A stretch of 64,000 nucleotides of DNA from NCBI RefSeq assembly GCF_963662885.1, contig NZ_OY760055.1, forward strand, positions 10,001 to 74,000. The letters run 5' to 3'. Under the pieces are notes generated by a model that saw only the letters and a program-made list of their open reading frames with translations, had not been told where the DNA came from and searched no databases. Source of the stretch: an uncultured Pseudodesulfovibrio sp. GTDB taxonomy: Bacteria > Desulfobacterota > Desulfovibrionia > Desulfovibrionales > Desulfovibrionaceae. Within the stretch, counting starts at the first letter, position 1; every line of letters starts with the position of its first letter. Both the position numbers and the translations under genes were made by a program. Of the stretch, positions 1 to 8,661 are shown one piece after another.

Positions 1-665
<665 letters not shown>

Positions 666-732
666 TAACAATTAATGGAATTCTCTCTTCCCCTATTTAC
701 TAATATATTCCGAACTCCGGTTCGCCAAAATT

Positions 733-850
733 TTCTTGGTGGCCAAGGAGGAGGGGGTACACCCGGTCCCATTCCGAACCCGGTAGTTAAGCCCTCCATC
801 GCCGATGATACTGCATGGTAGCGTGTGGGAAAGTAGGTCGCCGCCAAGGA
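733..850 (+). rRNA. rrf: 5S ribosomal RNA
   Basis: Closing helix CTTGGTGGCC (735-744) pairs with GCCGCCAAGG near 840-849. The conserved ACACCCGGTCCCATTCCGAAC block is at about 759-779 and AGTTAAGCCCTCC follows. The length is close to 118 nt as expected. It is the last gene of the rRNA operon and is followed directly by a terminator. Confidence 0.95.
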
Positions 851-860
851 ATATTTCAAA

Positions 861-891
861 AGCCCTCAGTCAATCGACTGAGGGCTTTTTG
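861..891 (+). terminator. Rho-independent terminator of the rRNA operon
   Basis: An 11-bp perfect stem (AGCCCTCAGTC / GACTGAGGGCT) with a 4-nt loop is followed by a T run. It lies directly after the 5S gene. Confidence 0.9.
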
Positions 892-979
892 CGTTTCCTG
901 CACAACTGAGAGATCTTCCTTGACGCACAGTGGCGGTTTCAGCACTCTGAGGCGGCATCAATCACTCAAGGAGAAAACT

Positions 980-1738
980 ATGTTCACTCGCGCTATAACC
1001 CGCCGGCCTGGACCGGAAATGGTAGATGGCATCACTTCGCAGAATCTGGGCAAACCTGATTTCGAATTGGCCCTGAAACAGCACGACATATACTGCAAGA
1101 CGCTTTCCGACCTCGGCCTGGAGTTGACCGTTCTGGATGCCGCCCCCGGGTTCCCGGACTGTTGCTTTGTCGAGGATACCGCCGTGGTCTGCCCGGAAGT
1201 GGCCGTGCTTACTCCCCTGGGGGCGCCGTCTCGTCAGGGAGAACAGCTGACCATCGAACCCGAGCTCGCGAAGCACAAGCCGGTGGTCAAGATCGTTCCG
1301 CCTGCGCTCATCGAAGGCGGCGATGTCCTCCTGGTGGAGAAGACCTTCTATGTGGGCCTGTCCGACCGGACCAACGCTGAAGGTGCCGCCGCCCTGGCCG
1401 ACGCCGTCCGCCCTCACGGGTATGAGACTGTGACCATCGCCTGCTGCCCCAGCCTGCATTTCAAGACCGACGTGAACTACATCGGCAACGACACCATCCT
1501 GGTATCGCCCTGCTGCGACAGCCTGCCGGAGCTTTCCACCTTCAAGCGTGTGGTGGTCGAGGATGACGAGGCCTACGCCCGCAATTGCCTGTACATCAAC
1601 GGCACGGTCATCGTTCCCGACGGCTTCCCCAAGACTCTGGCTCAAGTTCAAGCTACCGGGGTCAAAACAACGGTCATCGACATGTCCGAATTCCGCAAGC
1701 TGGACGGTGGACTAACCTGTCTGTCCCTGCGGTTCTGA
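980..1738 (+). CDS. Dimethylarginine dimethylaminohydrolase-like amidinotransferase-fold enzyme
   Basis: 252 aa. This is the DDAH/arginine deiminase fold, in which cytoplasmic enzymes hydrolyse N-methylated arginine to citrulline and a methylamine. Visible signature residues are an early acidic substrate motif (FVEDTAVV, about residue 65), a catalytic-type histidine in SLHFKTDVNY (about residue 160), and the nucleophile-type cysteine in the extreme C-terminal GGLTCLSL. The start is ATG at 980 with AAGGAG at 968-973; an open frame reaches further upstream into the 5S/terminator region, but no signal supports using it. A single-gene unit between the rRNA terminator and its own terminator. The exact substrate (dimethylarginine or another guanidino compound) cannot be told from sequence alone. 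Confidence 0.85.
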   Translation: MFTRAITRRPGPEMVDGITSQNLGKPDFELALKQHDIYCKTLSDLGLELTVLDAAPGFPDCCFVEDTAVVCPEVAVLTPLGAPSRQGEQLTIEPELAKHKPVVKIVPPALIEGGDVLLVEKTFYVGLSDRTNAEGAAALADAVRPHGYETVTIACCPSLHFKTDVNYIGNDTILVSPCCDSLPELSTFKRVVVEDDEAYARNCLYINGTVIVPDGFPKTLAQVQATGVKTTVIDMSEFRKLDGGLTCLSLRF

Positions 1739-1772
1739 TAACGCCCGCATACCGGCTTACAGACGCAATATA

Positions 1773-1806
1773 GGCCCCCGACTCCATGGAGTTGGGGGCC
1801 TTTTTT
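1773..1806 (+). terminator. Intrinsic terminator after the DDAH-like gene
   Basis: A GC-rich inverted repeat, GGCCCCCGACTCC / GGAGTTGGGGGCC, is followed by six T residues. Confidence 0.85.
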
Positions 1807-1904
1807 ATACATCCCGTTCCGCAAGAGGCGTCATTGGCGGATACCTGGGATGGCGGGCCGGGCGAGGGAGGAGAGGTGAATCCCCGCACGGTACCGGATG
1901 GGGT

Positions 1905-3293
1905 TTAGTACTCGGTCACAGACTTGGGCAGTGTGAAGAGCCAGAGCTTGGAGGTGGTACCCGTATCGGACAACTCGATGTGCGTGTTCACCGGATTGCC
2001 TTTGTATTTGACCTGTCCGGTAGCGTCCACGGTGTACGCCGCCGCCTTGGTTACAGGCTTGCCTTCCGCGTCGTTGACCGGGTCAACAACTTTGAAAGTG
2101 AAGCCGAAGTCGTTGTCCGAGGTCACCGCGATGGTGCGCATGTCGGGCATGAGCGCCACGCCTTCGGCCTTGCCGGGCTTCCAACCGTATTCCTTGAGGT
2201 CGATCAGCTTGGTCTTCTTGACGTACTTCACGCCACGGGCTTCAACCTCGGCGCGGTCACCAAGGGTTTCAAGCTCTTTGCCGTCAGCGGTTTTCACGCC
2301 GGAGATGTCGGACGCGTCCGCGATGTCGATGAGGTACACCGGGATACGGGTCTTGCCGTCGGCGTTCTTGCCCCGCTCGATGAGCAGGAACTTCGTGTTG
2401 GAGATGGCGTGCAGGTCGCCGATCTTGGCGTCTGCGGACTTCTTGTAGTTATCACGGTCATGCGGATAGGCGAACTGCTGTACCTTGCCAGTGGCCGGGT
2501 CAAGGAAGAGCAGGCGGCAGAAGGTGGCCTTGGATTTCTTGACGTTGCCGTCTACGTCGCAGATGGACTGGATGGCCGAAAGGACCTTGTTGGACGGAGT
2601 CACGGCGATGCCTTCCAGACCACGGTTGGGCTGGCGGGAAGCGGCGATCATGGGCAGGTCCTTACCCGGCACGTATTTCTTGATGATCTTGCCGGTGTAG
2701 CCGTCGATCTTGGCAATGAACGGGCCGTATTCATCGCAGATCCAGAGGAACCGCTTATCCTTCTTGTCGATGGCGATGCCCTCGGTGTCCAGTCCCTCGG
2801 GATCGAAGGAAAGCTTCTGCAGGGAATCGTTCAAGGGGATTTCGCCGGTAGCTCCTACAGAGCCTAGGGGGATCGCCCGGCCCGATACGGGGCGCATGTG
2901 CGCGTCCTTCACGGTGATCAGGCTGGCCAGCACGGCGTGGCCGTCTTTGACCCGGATTGCGCCAAAGGCGGGATGGAAATTCGGGGCCGGGAACATCTTG
3001 GTGGCCGTGGTCTTGCCGCCTTCCACCCACTTGGGGGCGTCCGCATTGGGGCCACGGTCGGTTATGGCGTAGAACACGCGCGAACCGTCGGCTGCGCGCC
3101 CCACATAGGTCATGCCAGAGCCCACGCCAATGGTGAAGCCGTCAGGGAACTGGGATGCATACTGCCCGGTGTAGGGCACCATGAATTCCTTGGGTATTTC
3201 GATGTCGTATTTTTCAACGGTGACGTCTGCGGCCCAGGCGGTCTGAGCGGCGGACATGAGAAGCAAAGCGGCCAGAAAGAGATTGCGCAGCAT
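1905..3293 (-). CDS. Secreted esterase-like phytase-family beta-propeller protein
   Basis: 462 aa. An N-terminal signal peptide is clear (MLRNLFLAALLLMSAAQTAWA, cleavage after AWA), so the protein is exported to the periplasm. The body has the features of the 'esterase-like activity of phytase' family (PF13449): SFDPEGLDTEGIAI (about residue 180), a WICDEYGPFI segment, the NRGLEGIAV block and, near the C-terminus, an EGVALMPD segment, all consistent with propeller blades binding metal and a phosphoester. The start ATG at 3293 has AGGAGG 6-7 bases upstream; a longer frame to 3437 would hide the signal peptide and is rejected. The substrate is unknown; a role in phosphate scavenging is inference only. 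Confidence 0.8.
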   Translation of the reverse strand: MLRNLFLAALLLMSAAQTAWAADVTVEKYDIEIPKEFMVPYTGQYASQFPDGFTIGVGSGMTYVGRAADGSRVFYAITDRGPNADAPKWVEGGKTTATKMFPAPNFHPAFGAIRVKDGHAVLASLITVKDAHMRPVSGRAIPLGSVGATGEIPLNDSLQKLSFDPEGLDTEGIAIDKKDKRFLWICDEYGPFIAKIDGYTGKIIKKYVPGKDLPMIAASRQPNRGLEGIAVTPSNKVLSAIQSICDVDGNVKKSKATFCRLLFLDPATGKVQQFAYPHDRDNYKKSADAKIGDLHAISNTKFLLIERGKNADGKTRIPVYLIDIADASDISGVKTADGKELETLGDRAEVEARGVKYVKKTKLIDLKEYGWKPGKAEGVALMPDMRTIAVTSDNDFGFTFKVVDPVNDAEGKPVTKAAAYTVDATGQVKYKGNPVNTHIELSDTGTTSKLWLFTLPKSVTEY

Positions 3294-3389
3294 GAAGTGC
3301 CTCCTAAAAATATTTCCACATTGTATAAGGAAAGGTGGCGAAACAGTTGTTTCAGGGAGGTTGCGATTCTGTAACGTATGGCGGCGGGC

Positions 3390-3426
3390 AAAAAGAGAGG
3401 GCGGCCCGTAATATCGGGCCGCCCTC
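3390..3426 (-). terminator. Intrinsic terminator of the AsmA gene
   Basis: On the minus strand the 12-bp stem GAGGGCGGCCCG / CGGGCCGCCCTC is followed by TCTCTTTTT. It lies just downstream of the AsmA-family gene. Confidence 0.85.
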
Positions 3427-3451
3427 AGTGCAATCATTGGGATTGGTTCCG

Positions 3452-5512
3452 TTACTGAAACAGCTTCTTGAGCGGATTGAGAGGCTTGTCCGTGGTTTTC
3501 GTGTCCCCGGAGGTGCCGGTGGTCTCAGATGACTTGGAGCCGCCAAGCAGGCCATTCTTGAGGGTTTCCTCCAGCCCCTTGGTTCCCTTCTTGAAGGTAC
3601 CCTTGAACAGGGCCTCGCCCATGGCTTTCACATCCAGGGAGATGGACGGGTTGTCCAGGCTGCCCTTGACGTTGACGGGCAGCGGCAGTCCCTTGAGATC
3701 TTCTATGGACTTGCCGTCCTGTCCCTCCAGGGTGCCGACCACGGTGACCGTGGCGGTGTAGTCCGTGGTGTTCTTCGGCAGGTCTGCCCAACCCTGGCCG
3801 GTCACGCGCAGCAACGGGGACTTCATGAGCAGGTCCTTGTTGACGATGTGTCCGTTGGTAAGGGTCGCGGATCCCAGCAGCTCGGCGAAGTCGGTCTTGG
3901 CCGGTTCATCGCCGGACACGGACTGGCCCTTGAGACGGCTCCATCCGTCGCGGAGCATCTTGGCCACATTCACGCCGTTGATGGCCCCGTCGGTGAAGGC
4001 GAAAGAGGCCGTGCCGGAAACGGACTTCTTGATGTTGTCCGGGGTCAGGCCTGCTCCGTTAAGGTCATATTTGGCGGTCGTGGTGCCGGAGAGCTGTTCC
4101 TTGCCGGTAAGGTCCTTGAGCAGCGGCCCGGCCTGGACGTTCTTGAGTTGTCCGGTTTCGGTCCAGGCCGCGATAGCCTTGTTGGCGTCCAGGGTGCCAC
4201 GGGCGGTGTATTCGCCGTCATAGAGTTTCAGGGACATCGGGTCTGCGACGACCTGTCCGTTTTTCGCAGTGACGGCGGCAAGGATGTCCGTGATGGTCAG
4301 GTTCATGACCTTGAGCTTGCCCACGGTCAGTCGGGCCTTGAGGTCGAGATCCTTGAGCGCGCTCAGGTCCGGTTCCTGCGCCGGAGCCGACTCTGTGGAG
4401 GCGGCAGGCTGGGACGGGGTGGCCTTTGCCTCTTCGGATTTGGGCGGCAGGTAGCGGTCCGCGTCGATGTCATCAACGTTGGCATTGATGGTTATGGCGG
4501 GCTTACTGAAGTTTTTGACCGAGCCCTCGGCGGTGATCAGAGTCTGATCCAGCTTGATGGTCAGTGACTCCAGAGTGGCCGCGGTGTCCGAGCCGTTCAC
4601 CTTGAGATCCGCGGTCAGGTTTTCGAGCACCTTGGGATCGCTGGTCTCGGGCGGTGTCATGCCCAATTGTTTCATGAGTTCGCGCACCGAGGTCTGAGCC
4701 AGTTTCAATTCGGCGGAGAATGACGTGTTGTCATTCTTGCTTTTGGCAAAGAACAGGCCGGTCAGCTCAAGGTTGAGCATGGAGAATTTCATGTCCTCGA
4801 CCTGGATGCTGCCCGCCTCCTGGTCGAAGGAGGCAAAACCGGTCAGGACCGGACGGGTGTCTATCTTGGGGTTGTCGAGGCTCAGGTGGAACTTGAGCTC
4901 AAAGGGGAACCTTACCTTGTCGCCGACTTCGCCGATGACCAGGCTCAGGTCGTTGATCGCGGTCTTGGAACCCGCCTGCATATCGTCATAGACGATGTTG
5001 GCGTTGCTTATCTCCACGCCCTGCACGGAAAGCGATTTGGGCTGCCCGGACTTGGAAGTCGATTCGGTGCCCGTTGCCTTCTCCGCTTCCTTCTTGTCGG
5101 AATCCCCGCCCTTGGTCAGGTCGTCCCAGTTGGTCACGCCTTTCTTGTTCTTGGCCAGGTTCAGGGTCAGGCCGTCCAGAACAACGGTGCCGATGGCCAC
5201 GTCGCCAGAGAGCAGGGGCATGATCCGGATGGAGGCTTCTGCGCGGTTGATGCGGACCATTTCGGACGGGGAAAATCCCGGGGCGTTGCCCAGGGCCATG
5301 GGACCGACCTTGAGCCCGAGCCACGGGAAGAAGTTGAAGGAGATGTCGCCCTCGAATTTCATTTCCCGGCCGGTCTGTTCCTTGACCGCGTCGGCAATCT
5401 GCGACTTGTAGTCGTTGGGGTCGACCGTCAATACCAAAACGATGCAGGCAGCGATGAACAGTGCCGCCAGGGCTCCGATGACAATCAGTCCGATTTTGAG
5501 TGCTTTGTTCAT
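3452..5512 (-). CDS. AsmA-family protein
   Basis: 686 aa. One N-terminal membrane anchor (residues about 7-29) is followed by the typical AsmA start: VDPNDYKSQIADAVKEQTGR, then FFPWLGLKVGPMALGNAPGF. A long periplasmic beta-rich region follows, and the C-terminal AsmA_2-like part spans about 490-640 (LSGTTTAKYDLNGAGLT, then RVTGQGWADLP). Low-complexity linkers rich in S, T, K and E occur at about 135-160 and 365-385. Members of the family are inner-membrane-anchored proteins linked to outer-membrane assembly and phospholipid transport. The ATG at 5512 has AGGAGCGAACTC upstream. It lies just downstream of a DUF4197 gene on the same strand (10-bp gap), so the two are probably co-transcribed. Confidence 0.85.
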   Translation of the reverse strand: MNKALKIGLIVIGALAALFIAACIVLVLTVDPNDYKSQIADAVKEQTGREMKFEGDISFNFFPWLGLKVGPMALGNAPGFSPSEMVRINRAEASIRIMPLLSGDVAIGTVVLDGLTLNLAKNKKGVTNWDDLTKGGDSDKKEAEKATGTESTSKSGQPKSLSVQGVEISNANIVYDDMQAGSKTAINDLSLVIGEVGDKVRFPFELKFHLSLDNPKIDTRPVLTGFASFDQEAGSIQVEDMKFSMLNLELTGLFFAKSKNDNTSFSAELKLAQTSVRELMKQLGMTPPETSDPKVLENLTADLKVNGSDTAATLESLTIKLDQTLITAEGSVKNFSKPAITINANVDDIDADRYLPPKSEEAKATPSQPAASTESAPAQEPDLSALKDLDLKARLTVGKLKVMNLTITDILAAVTAKNGQVVADPMSLKLYDGEYTARGTLDANKAIAAWTETGQLKNVQAGPLLKDLTGKEQLSGTTTAKYDLNGAGLTPDNIKKSVSGTASFAFTDGAINGVNVAKMLRDGWSRLKGQSVSGDEPAKTDFAELLGSATLTNGHIVNKDLLMKSPLLRVTGQGWADLPKNTTDYTATVTVVGTLEGQDGKSIEDLKGLPLPVNVKGSLDNPSISLDVKAMGEALFKGTFKKGTKGLEETLKNGLLGGSKSSETTGTSGDTKTTDKPLNPLKKLFQ

Positions 5513-5522
5513 GAGTTCGCTC

Positions 5523-6227
5523 CTAGAAGACTTTTTGCAGGAGTTCGCTGGTCACGGCCAAGTCGCCCGAGCGGACGTCCTTTTCGGTCTTGGCCATATA
5601 CAGGAACATGGAGTCCAGGGTTTTTTCGGTCAGATAGCTCACCGGGTCGAAGTCCGTTCCGGTCATGGCGGAAAGCTTTTGCGCGGCGTTGAGGGCCGTG
5701 CCGGCTCCGGCCTGTTCCAGGGCGGACTTGATCAGCGGGGCGGCGTTGGTGCTCAGGCCGGACCGGGCGCTGTCCTCAAAATAACTGGTCACAGCGTCAT
5801 CCTTGCCGGACAGCAGTCCGCTCGGGTTGGCGAATTCCATGGTTTTGATGGTTTTCTGAAACAGTTCGCCGATGGCCGGCACAGCTGATTCGGCCGCCGA
5901 GTTCAGGTTGGCCAAAAGGTTGGGGGCCACTGTTTCGGCAATCTTTTGGTAACTGTCCGGGAGGGACAGCGACGTGGCTGCGAGTTGAGAGAAGCCGCCG
6001 TCCGCGGAGAGGGACTCCACAGCGGAATCCGCGCCCATGGAGAGCAGTTCGCGGAAGGCGCTCTCTATCTGGGACGGGGTTACGGACAACCCGGCGGCCT
6101 TGGCCCCGGCGTCACCCGCGGCTTTGAGCGCGTCGCCCCATCCGGCCGAGGCCGGTGCGGCGGACCACGTCAGGGTCAGGACGAGCAAGAGAGTAAGGGT
6201 GGGGAGAACGGGATATTTGACGGGCAT
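5523..6227 (-). CDS. DUF4197 domain-containing secreted protein
   Basis: 234 aa with a signal peptide ending near APASAG. The mature part matches the DUF4197 pattern: GWGDALKAAG, many small helical segments, GLSTNAAPLIKSALEQAG in the middle, and a C-terminal EKTLDSMFLYMAKTEKDVR block. The function of the family is not known. The start at 6227 was chosen because it gives a clean signal peptide and has CAGGAG upstream; an in-frame ATG 33 bases earlier lacks this. It is the first gene of a likely two-gene unit with the AsmA-family gene, which suggests an envelope role (inference). Confidence 0.8.
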   Translation of the reverse strand: MPVKYPVLPTLTLLLVLTLTWSAAPASAGWGDALKAAGDAGAKAAGLSVTPSQIESAFRELLSMGADSAVESLSADGGFSQLAATSLSLPDSYQKIAETVAPNLLANLNSAAESAVPAIGELFQKTIKTMEFANPSGLLSGKDDAVTSYFEDSARSGLSTNAAPLIKSALEQAGAGTALNAAQKLSAMTGTDFDPVSYLTEKTLDSMFLYMAKTEKDVRSGDLAVTSELLQKVF

Positions 6228-6338
6228 GGTTGGCTCCTGTTTGCATTGGTGAAATCCCATGCCGAAAGAATACCACGGGCTGACAAGGCTGCCTAGGGGG
6301 GAGGTGCCTTTTGGCGATACCTTCTGTTCGCCATGGGC

Positions 6339-6573
6339 TTATCGCCTCCATGGCTTCAGTATCTCGGGCCACGCTTTATATGCGTTCGATTTTGTTCCGC
6401 AGTGTGTTCCGGGAGTAGCCGCCCGGATGGTAAAGCCGTCGATAAGTGCCCGATCCGAGCCGGTAACCACGCGGAAAACGTTGCCAGCCGTCGTATCGTG
6501 CAGGCCGATGTCGTCGATACGAATCGGCGCGGGTATGTGGTGGGCTGCGGGAATGGTCGCCAGATGTCCCCCC
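6339..6573 (-). pseudogene. Possible remnant of a right-handed beta-helix (pectate-lyase-like) protein
   Basis: Between two minus-strand genes the minus strand reads, without stops for about 70 codons, a sequence with the feel of a beta-helix coil: VFRVVTGSDRALIDGFTIR, preceded by IRIDDIGLHDTTAGN. The usual 'V.G....IDGFTI.GG' rung of DUF1565/beta-helix proteins is recognisable. No start fits: the frame changes at a run of seven G residues (about 6567-6573), and an ATG-led frame runs into it from upstream. It ends at TAA (6339-6341). Most likely a degraded gene end. A chance open frame is possible at this GC content. Confidence 0.3.
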
Positions 6574-6614
6574 CGGGGACGTGATGGCGGGAGGGGCCGC
6601 CATCGTGCCCGATT

Positions 6615-7643
6615 CTAGCGCTGCATGGCCAGCCCTTTGATCAGTCCGAAGCAACCGGCCAACATCATGTCGCCGCCCGGAGCCGGGAAGTCCACATCAT
6701 ACCCTTCGAGCATGGCCCTGCGGGGTCCGATGACGAAGGTGGGGGCGAACCCGTCCGCCTCGGCGGGCAGGTCCAGGCAGAGGCAGCCATGTCCCTTCTC
6801 GTCGAAGACCTGCTCGAAGGAAAGGCAGCCGCAGCGGAAGGCGGCCAGATCGGCCCATAGTTTCTCGCCGTCCACGCATCCGGTGTGCTGTTCGTACACG
6901 CCGTGAATGCGCCCGCCGAAGAGCAGGAAGGCGATCAGGTGCGAGTTGCCGATGTTGACCAGGGTGATGCCGCGCTCATGGCTCAGCCGTTCGATCTCGT
7001 CTACATAGAGCGCACCCAGCACGGCGGCCGCGCCGGTGTCGGCCACGGGTCCACCGCCGATGTCCCGTTGCAGGTCCGCAAGGCGGGTCAGCATGGAGGG
7101 CGGTTTGGAGTAGACCAGGGCCTCTGGGCGGCCTTCGCCGTCACTGAGCATGGCCTGCCACAACTTGAAACGGCCCATGCGGTTGGATTGTCCGGGGTGG
7201 AATCCGTGGTCCTGGGCGCAGGCAGCGATCTGGTCGGGCCAGGGCAGTTCGGCGGCATCCAGGAAGCGGCGCCACCACGCCTCGTCGAAATCGGTCAGCC
7301 GGACCGGGCTATATCCGTCCGGACACTCTTCGGCCATGTCGATGCCCATGGAGGCCATGCGCGTCAGGTCGTCTGCCATGGTGTAGGCCGCGCTTTCGCT
7401 TGTGGCCACCTTCAGCCCCGCCTTGAGGTGACCGTTCACGAACCGGGTCACGCCGCCGCCCATGTTGCTGCCGTGCAACCAGATGGGCTTGCCCTGCATG
7501 CGCAGGGCCTCGATGCGGCGGCCGATCTGCAGGGCCGGGGAAGGGATGACGAATTTGGGACAGTTTTCTATCTCCCTGTCAGGGGAGTACAGCAGCACGT
7601 CCTGCGTGCCGCTGCCGATGTCGAGGCAGAGTGTGGTTGTCAC
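6615..7643 (-). CDS. DUF1786 family protein (actin-like ATPase fold, function unknown)
   Basis: 342 aa. The N-terminus TTTLCLDIGSGTQDVLLY is a phosphate-1-type motif of the actin/Hsp70/sugar-kinase fold, and LVNIGNSHLIAFLLF further on fits the phosphate-2 region. The overall sequence fits DUF1786, sometimes annotated as 'pyruvate formate-lyase activating enzyme-like' with little basis. The start is GTG at 7643 preceded by AAGGAG; a longer frame to 7757 covers the divergent promoter region and the start of the neighbouring gene. Divergently transcribed from the hydrolase gene at 7756. Confidence 0.75.
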   Translation of the reverse strand: MTTTLCLDIGSGTQDVLLYSPDREIENCPKFVIPSPALQIGRRIEALRMQGKPIWLHGSNMGGGVTRFVNGHLKAGLKVATSESAAYTMADDLTRMASMGIDMAEECPDGYSPVRLTDFDEAWWRRFLDAAELPWPDQIAACAQDHGFHPGQSNRMGRFKLWQAMLSDGEGRPEALVYSKPPSMLTRLADLQRDIGGGPVADTGAAAVLGALYVDEIERLSHERGITLVNIGNSHLIAFLLFGGRIHGVYEQHTGCVDGEKLWADLAAFRCGCLSFEQVFDEKGHGCLCLDLPAEADGFAPTFVIGPRRAMLEGYDVDFPAPGGDMMLAGCFGLIKGLAMQR

Positions 7644-7755
7644 GTGGCTTCTCCTTGGATGTCCGGCCTTGGTTACACCGCGCGCAGGGTCAAGGCAAGG
7701 GGGCGCGCTTTCCCTGTCGGGTTGACACCGGCTCGGCCCGAAGTCATGGTGCGTC

Positions 7756-8586
7756 ATGCCCGTCAGAGTCTTCCTTTACATTCTTCTGGGACTGACCCTG
7801 TTCACCCTGCTGCGCTATGGCATCTTTCTGTTGTCCAATGCCCTGGCCGGCCGGCTCGGGCTCATCCGCAAGGAGACGGGCGGACTGGGGGCGACCGTGG
7901 CGCGCGGCGTGGTCACGGCCATGGCCGCCGATGTGGTCGCCCTGCCGAGCATCGTTTTCCTGGCCCTGCCAGAGCGTCCCGCCGCACCCACCGGCACGCC
8001 GGTGCTCATGGTCCACGGGCTGTACCACAACCGCACGGCCTGGCTGGTCTTTGCCCGCCGTCTCCGCAGGGCCGGTTTCAGGAATCTGCACACCTTTGGC
8101 TACAACAGCTTCACCAAGGATTTCTGGCACGCTCTGGCCGGGTTGAAAACGCGCATTGAGGAGCTGTTGGCCACATCGCCGGACGGCAGGATCATTCTCA
8201 TCGGGCATAGCCTGGGTGGATTGCTCTGCCGTTGCGCTTCTGGCGATCCCAGGTTTCGCGACAACGTGGCCGCCCTTGTCACCCTAGGGTCGCCTCACGG
8301 GGGCAGCGAACTGGCCTGGCTGGGCGGCAACCGCATGGCCCGAGGGCTCATCCCGGGCCGGACCATTCCCGAGGCCGTGGCCGAAGCGCCCGATCCGGAC
8401 TGCCCCAAACTGGCCGTCTACACTCTGGCCGACGACTACGTCATTCCGCTCGACCTGCTCCGCACCGGCCGCCCCGGCTGGGACGAGCGCGTCTGCGCGC
8501 CCATGGGCCACGTCTGGATGCTCTATTCCCCGGAAGTGGCCGACATGGTCACCGGCTTCCTGAGCCCGTTGCAGAGCGCGGACTAG
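7756..8586 (+). CDS. Membrane-anchored alpha/beta hydrolase (lipase-like)
   Basis: 276 aa. An N-terminal transmembrane segment (about residues 4-28) anchors it. The core shows the oxyanion strand VLMVHGLYHNRTAW (about 83), the nucleophile elbow GHSLGG (about 153-158), an acid-type segment TLADDYVIP (about 218) and the C-terminal APMGHVWML histidine (about 250). This is the classic Ser-Asp-His lipase/esterase arrangement, close to PGAP1/LipB-type alpha/beta hydrolases. Substrate unknown. The ribosome-binding site at 7756 is weak; an ATG ten bases earlier (7746) is in another frame. A bidirectional terminator follows. Confidence 0.8.
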   Translation: MPVRVFLYILLGLTLFTLLRYGIFLLSNALAGRLGLIRKETGGLGATVARGVVTAMAADVVALPSIVFLALPERPAAPTGTPVLMVHGLYHNRTAWLVFARRLRRAGFRNLHTFGYNSFTKDFWHALAGLKTRIEELLATSPDGRIILIGHSLGGLLCRCASGDPRFRDNVAALVTLGSPHGGSELAWLGGNRMARGLIPGRTIPEAVAEAPDPDCPKLAVYTLADDYVIPLDLLRTGRPGWDERVCAPMGHVWMLYSPEVADMVTGFLSPLQSAD

Positions 8587-8612
8587 GACAGCGTCAGGTC
8601 GCACATGGAAAT

Positions 8613-8642
8613 AAAAAAAGGCCTCGTTCGAGGCCTTTTTCT
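8613..8642. terminator. Bidirectional terminator between convergent genes
   Basis: AAAAAAAGGCCTCG / CGAGGCCTTTTT: a perfect inverted repeat flanked by A and T runs, so it can serve both the hydrolase gene (+) and the HEAT-receiver gene (-). Confidence 0.85.
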
Positions 8643-8661
8643 TGTCGATATTCTTGGAGTC

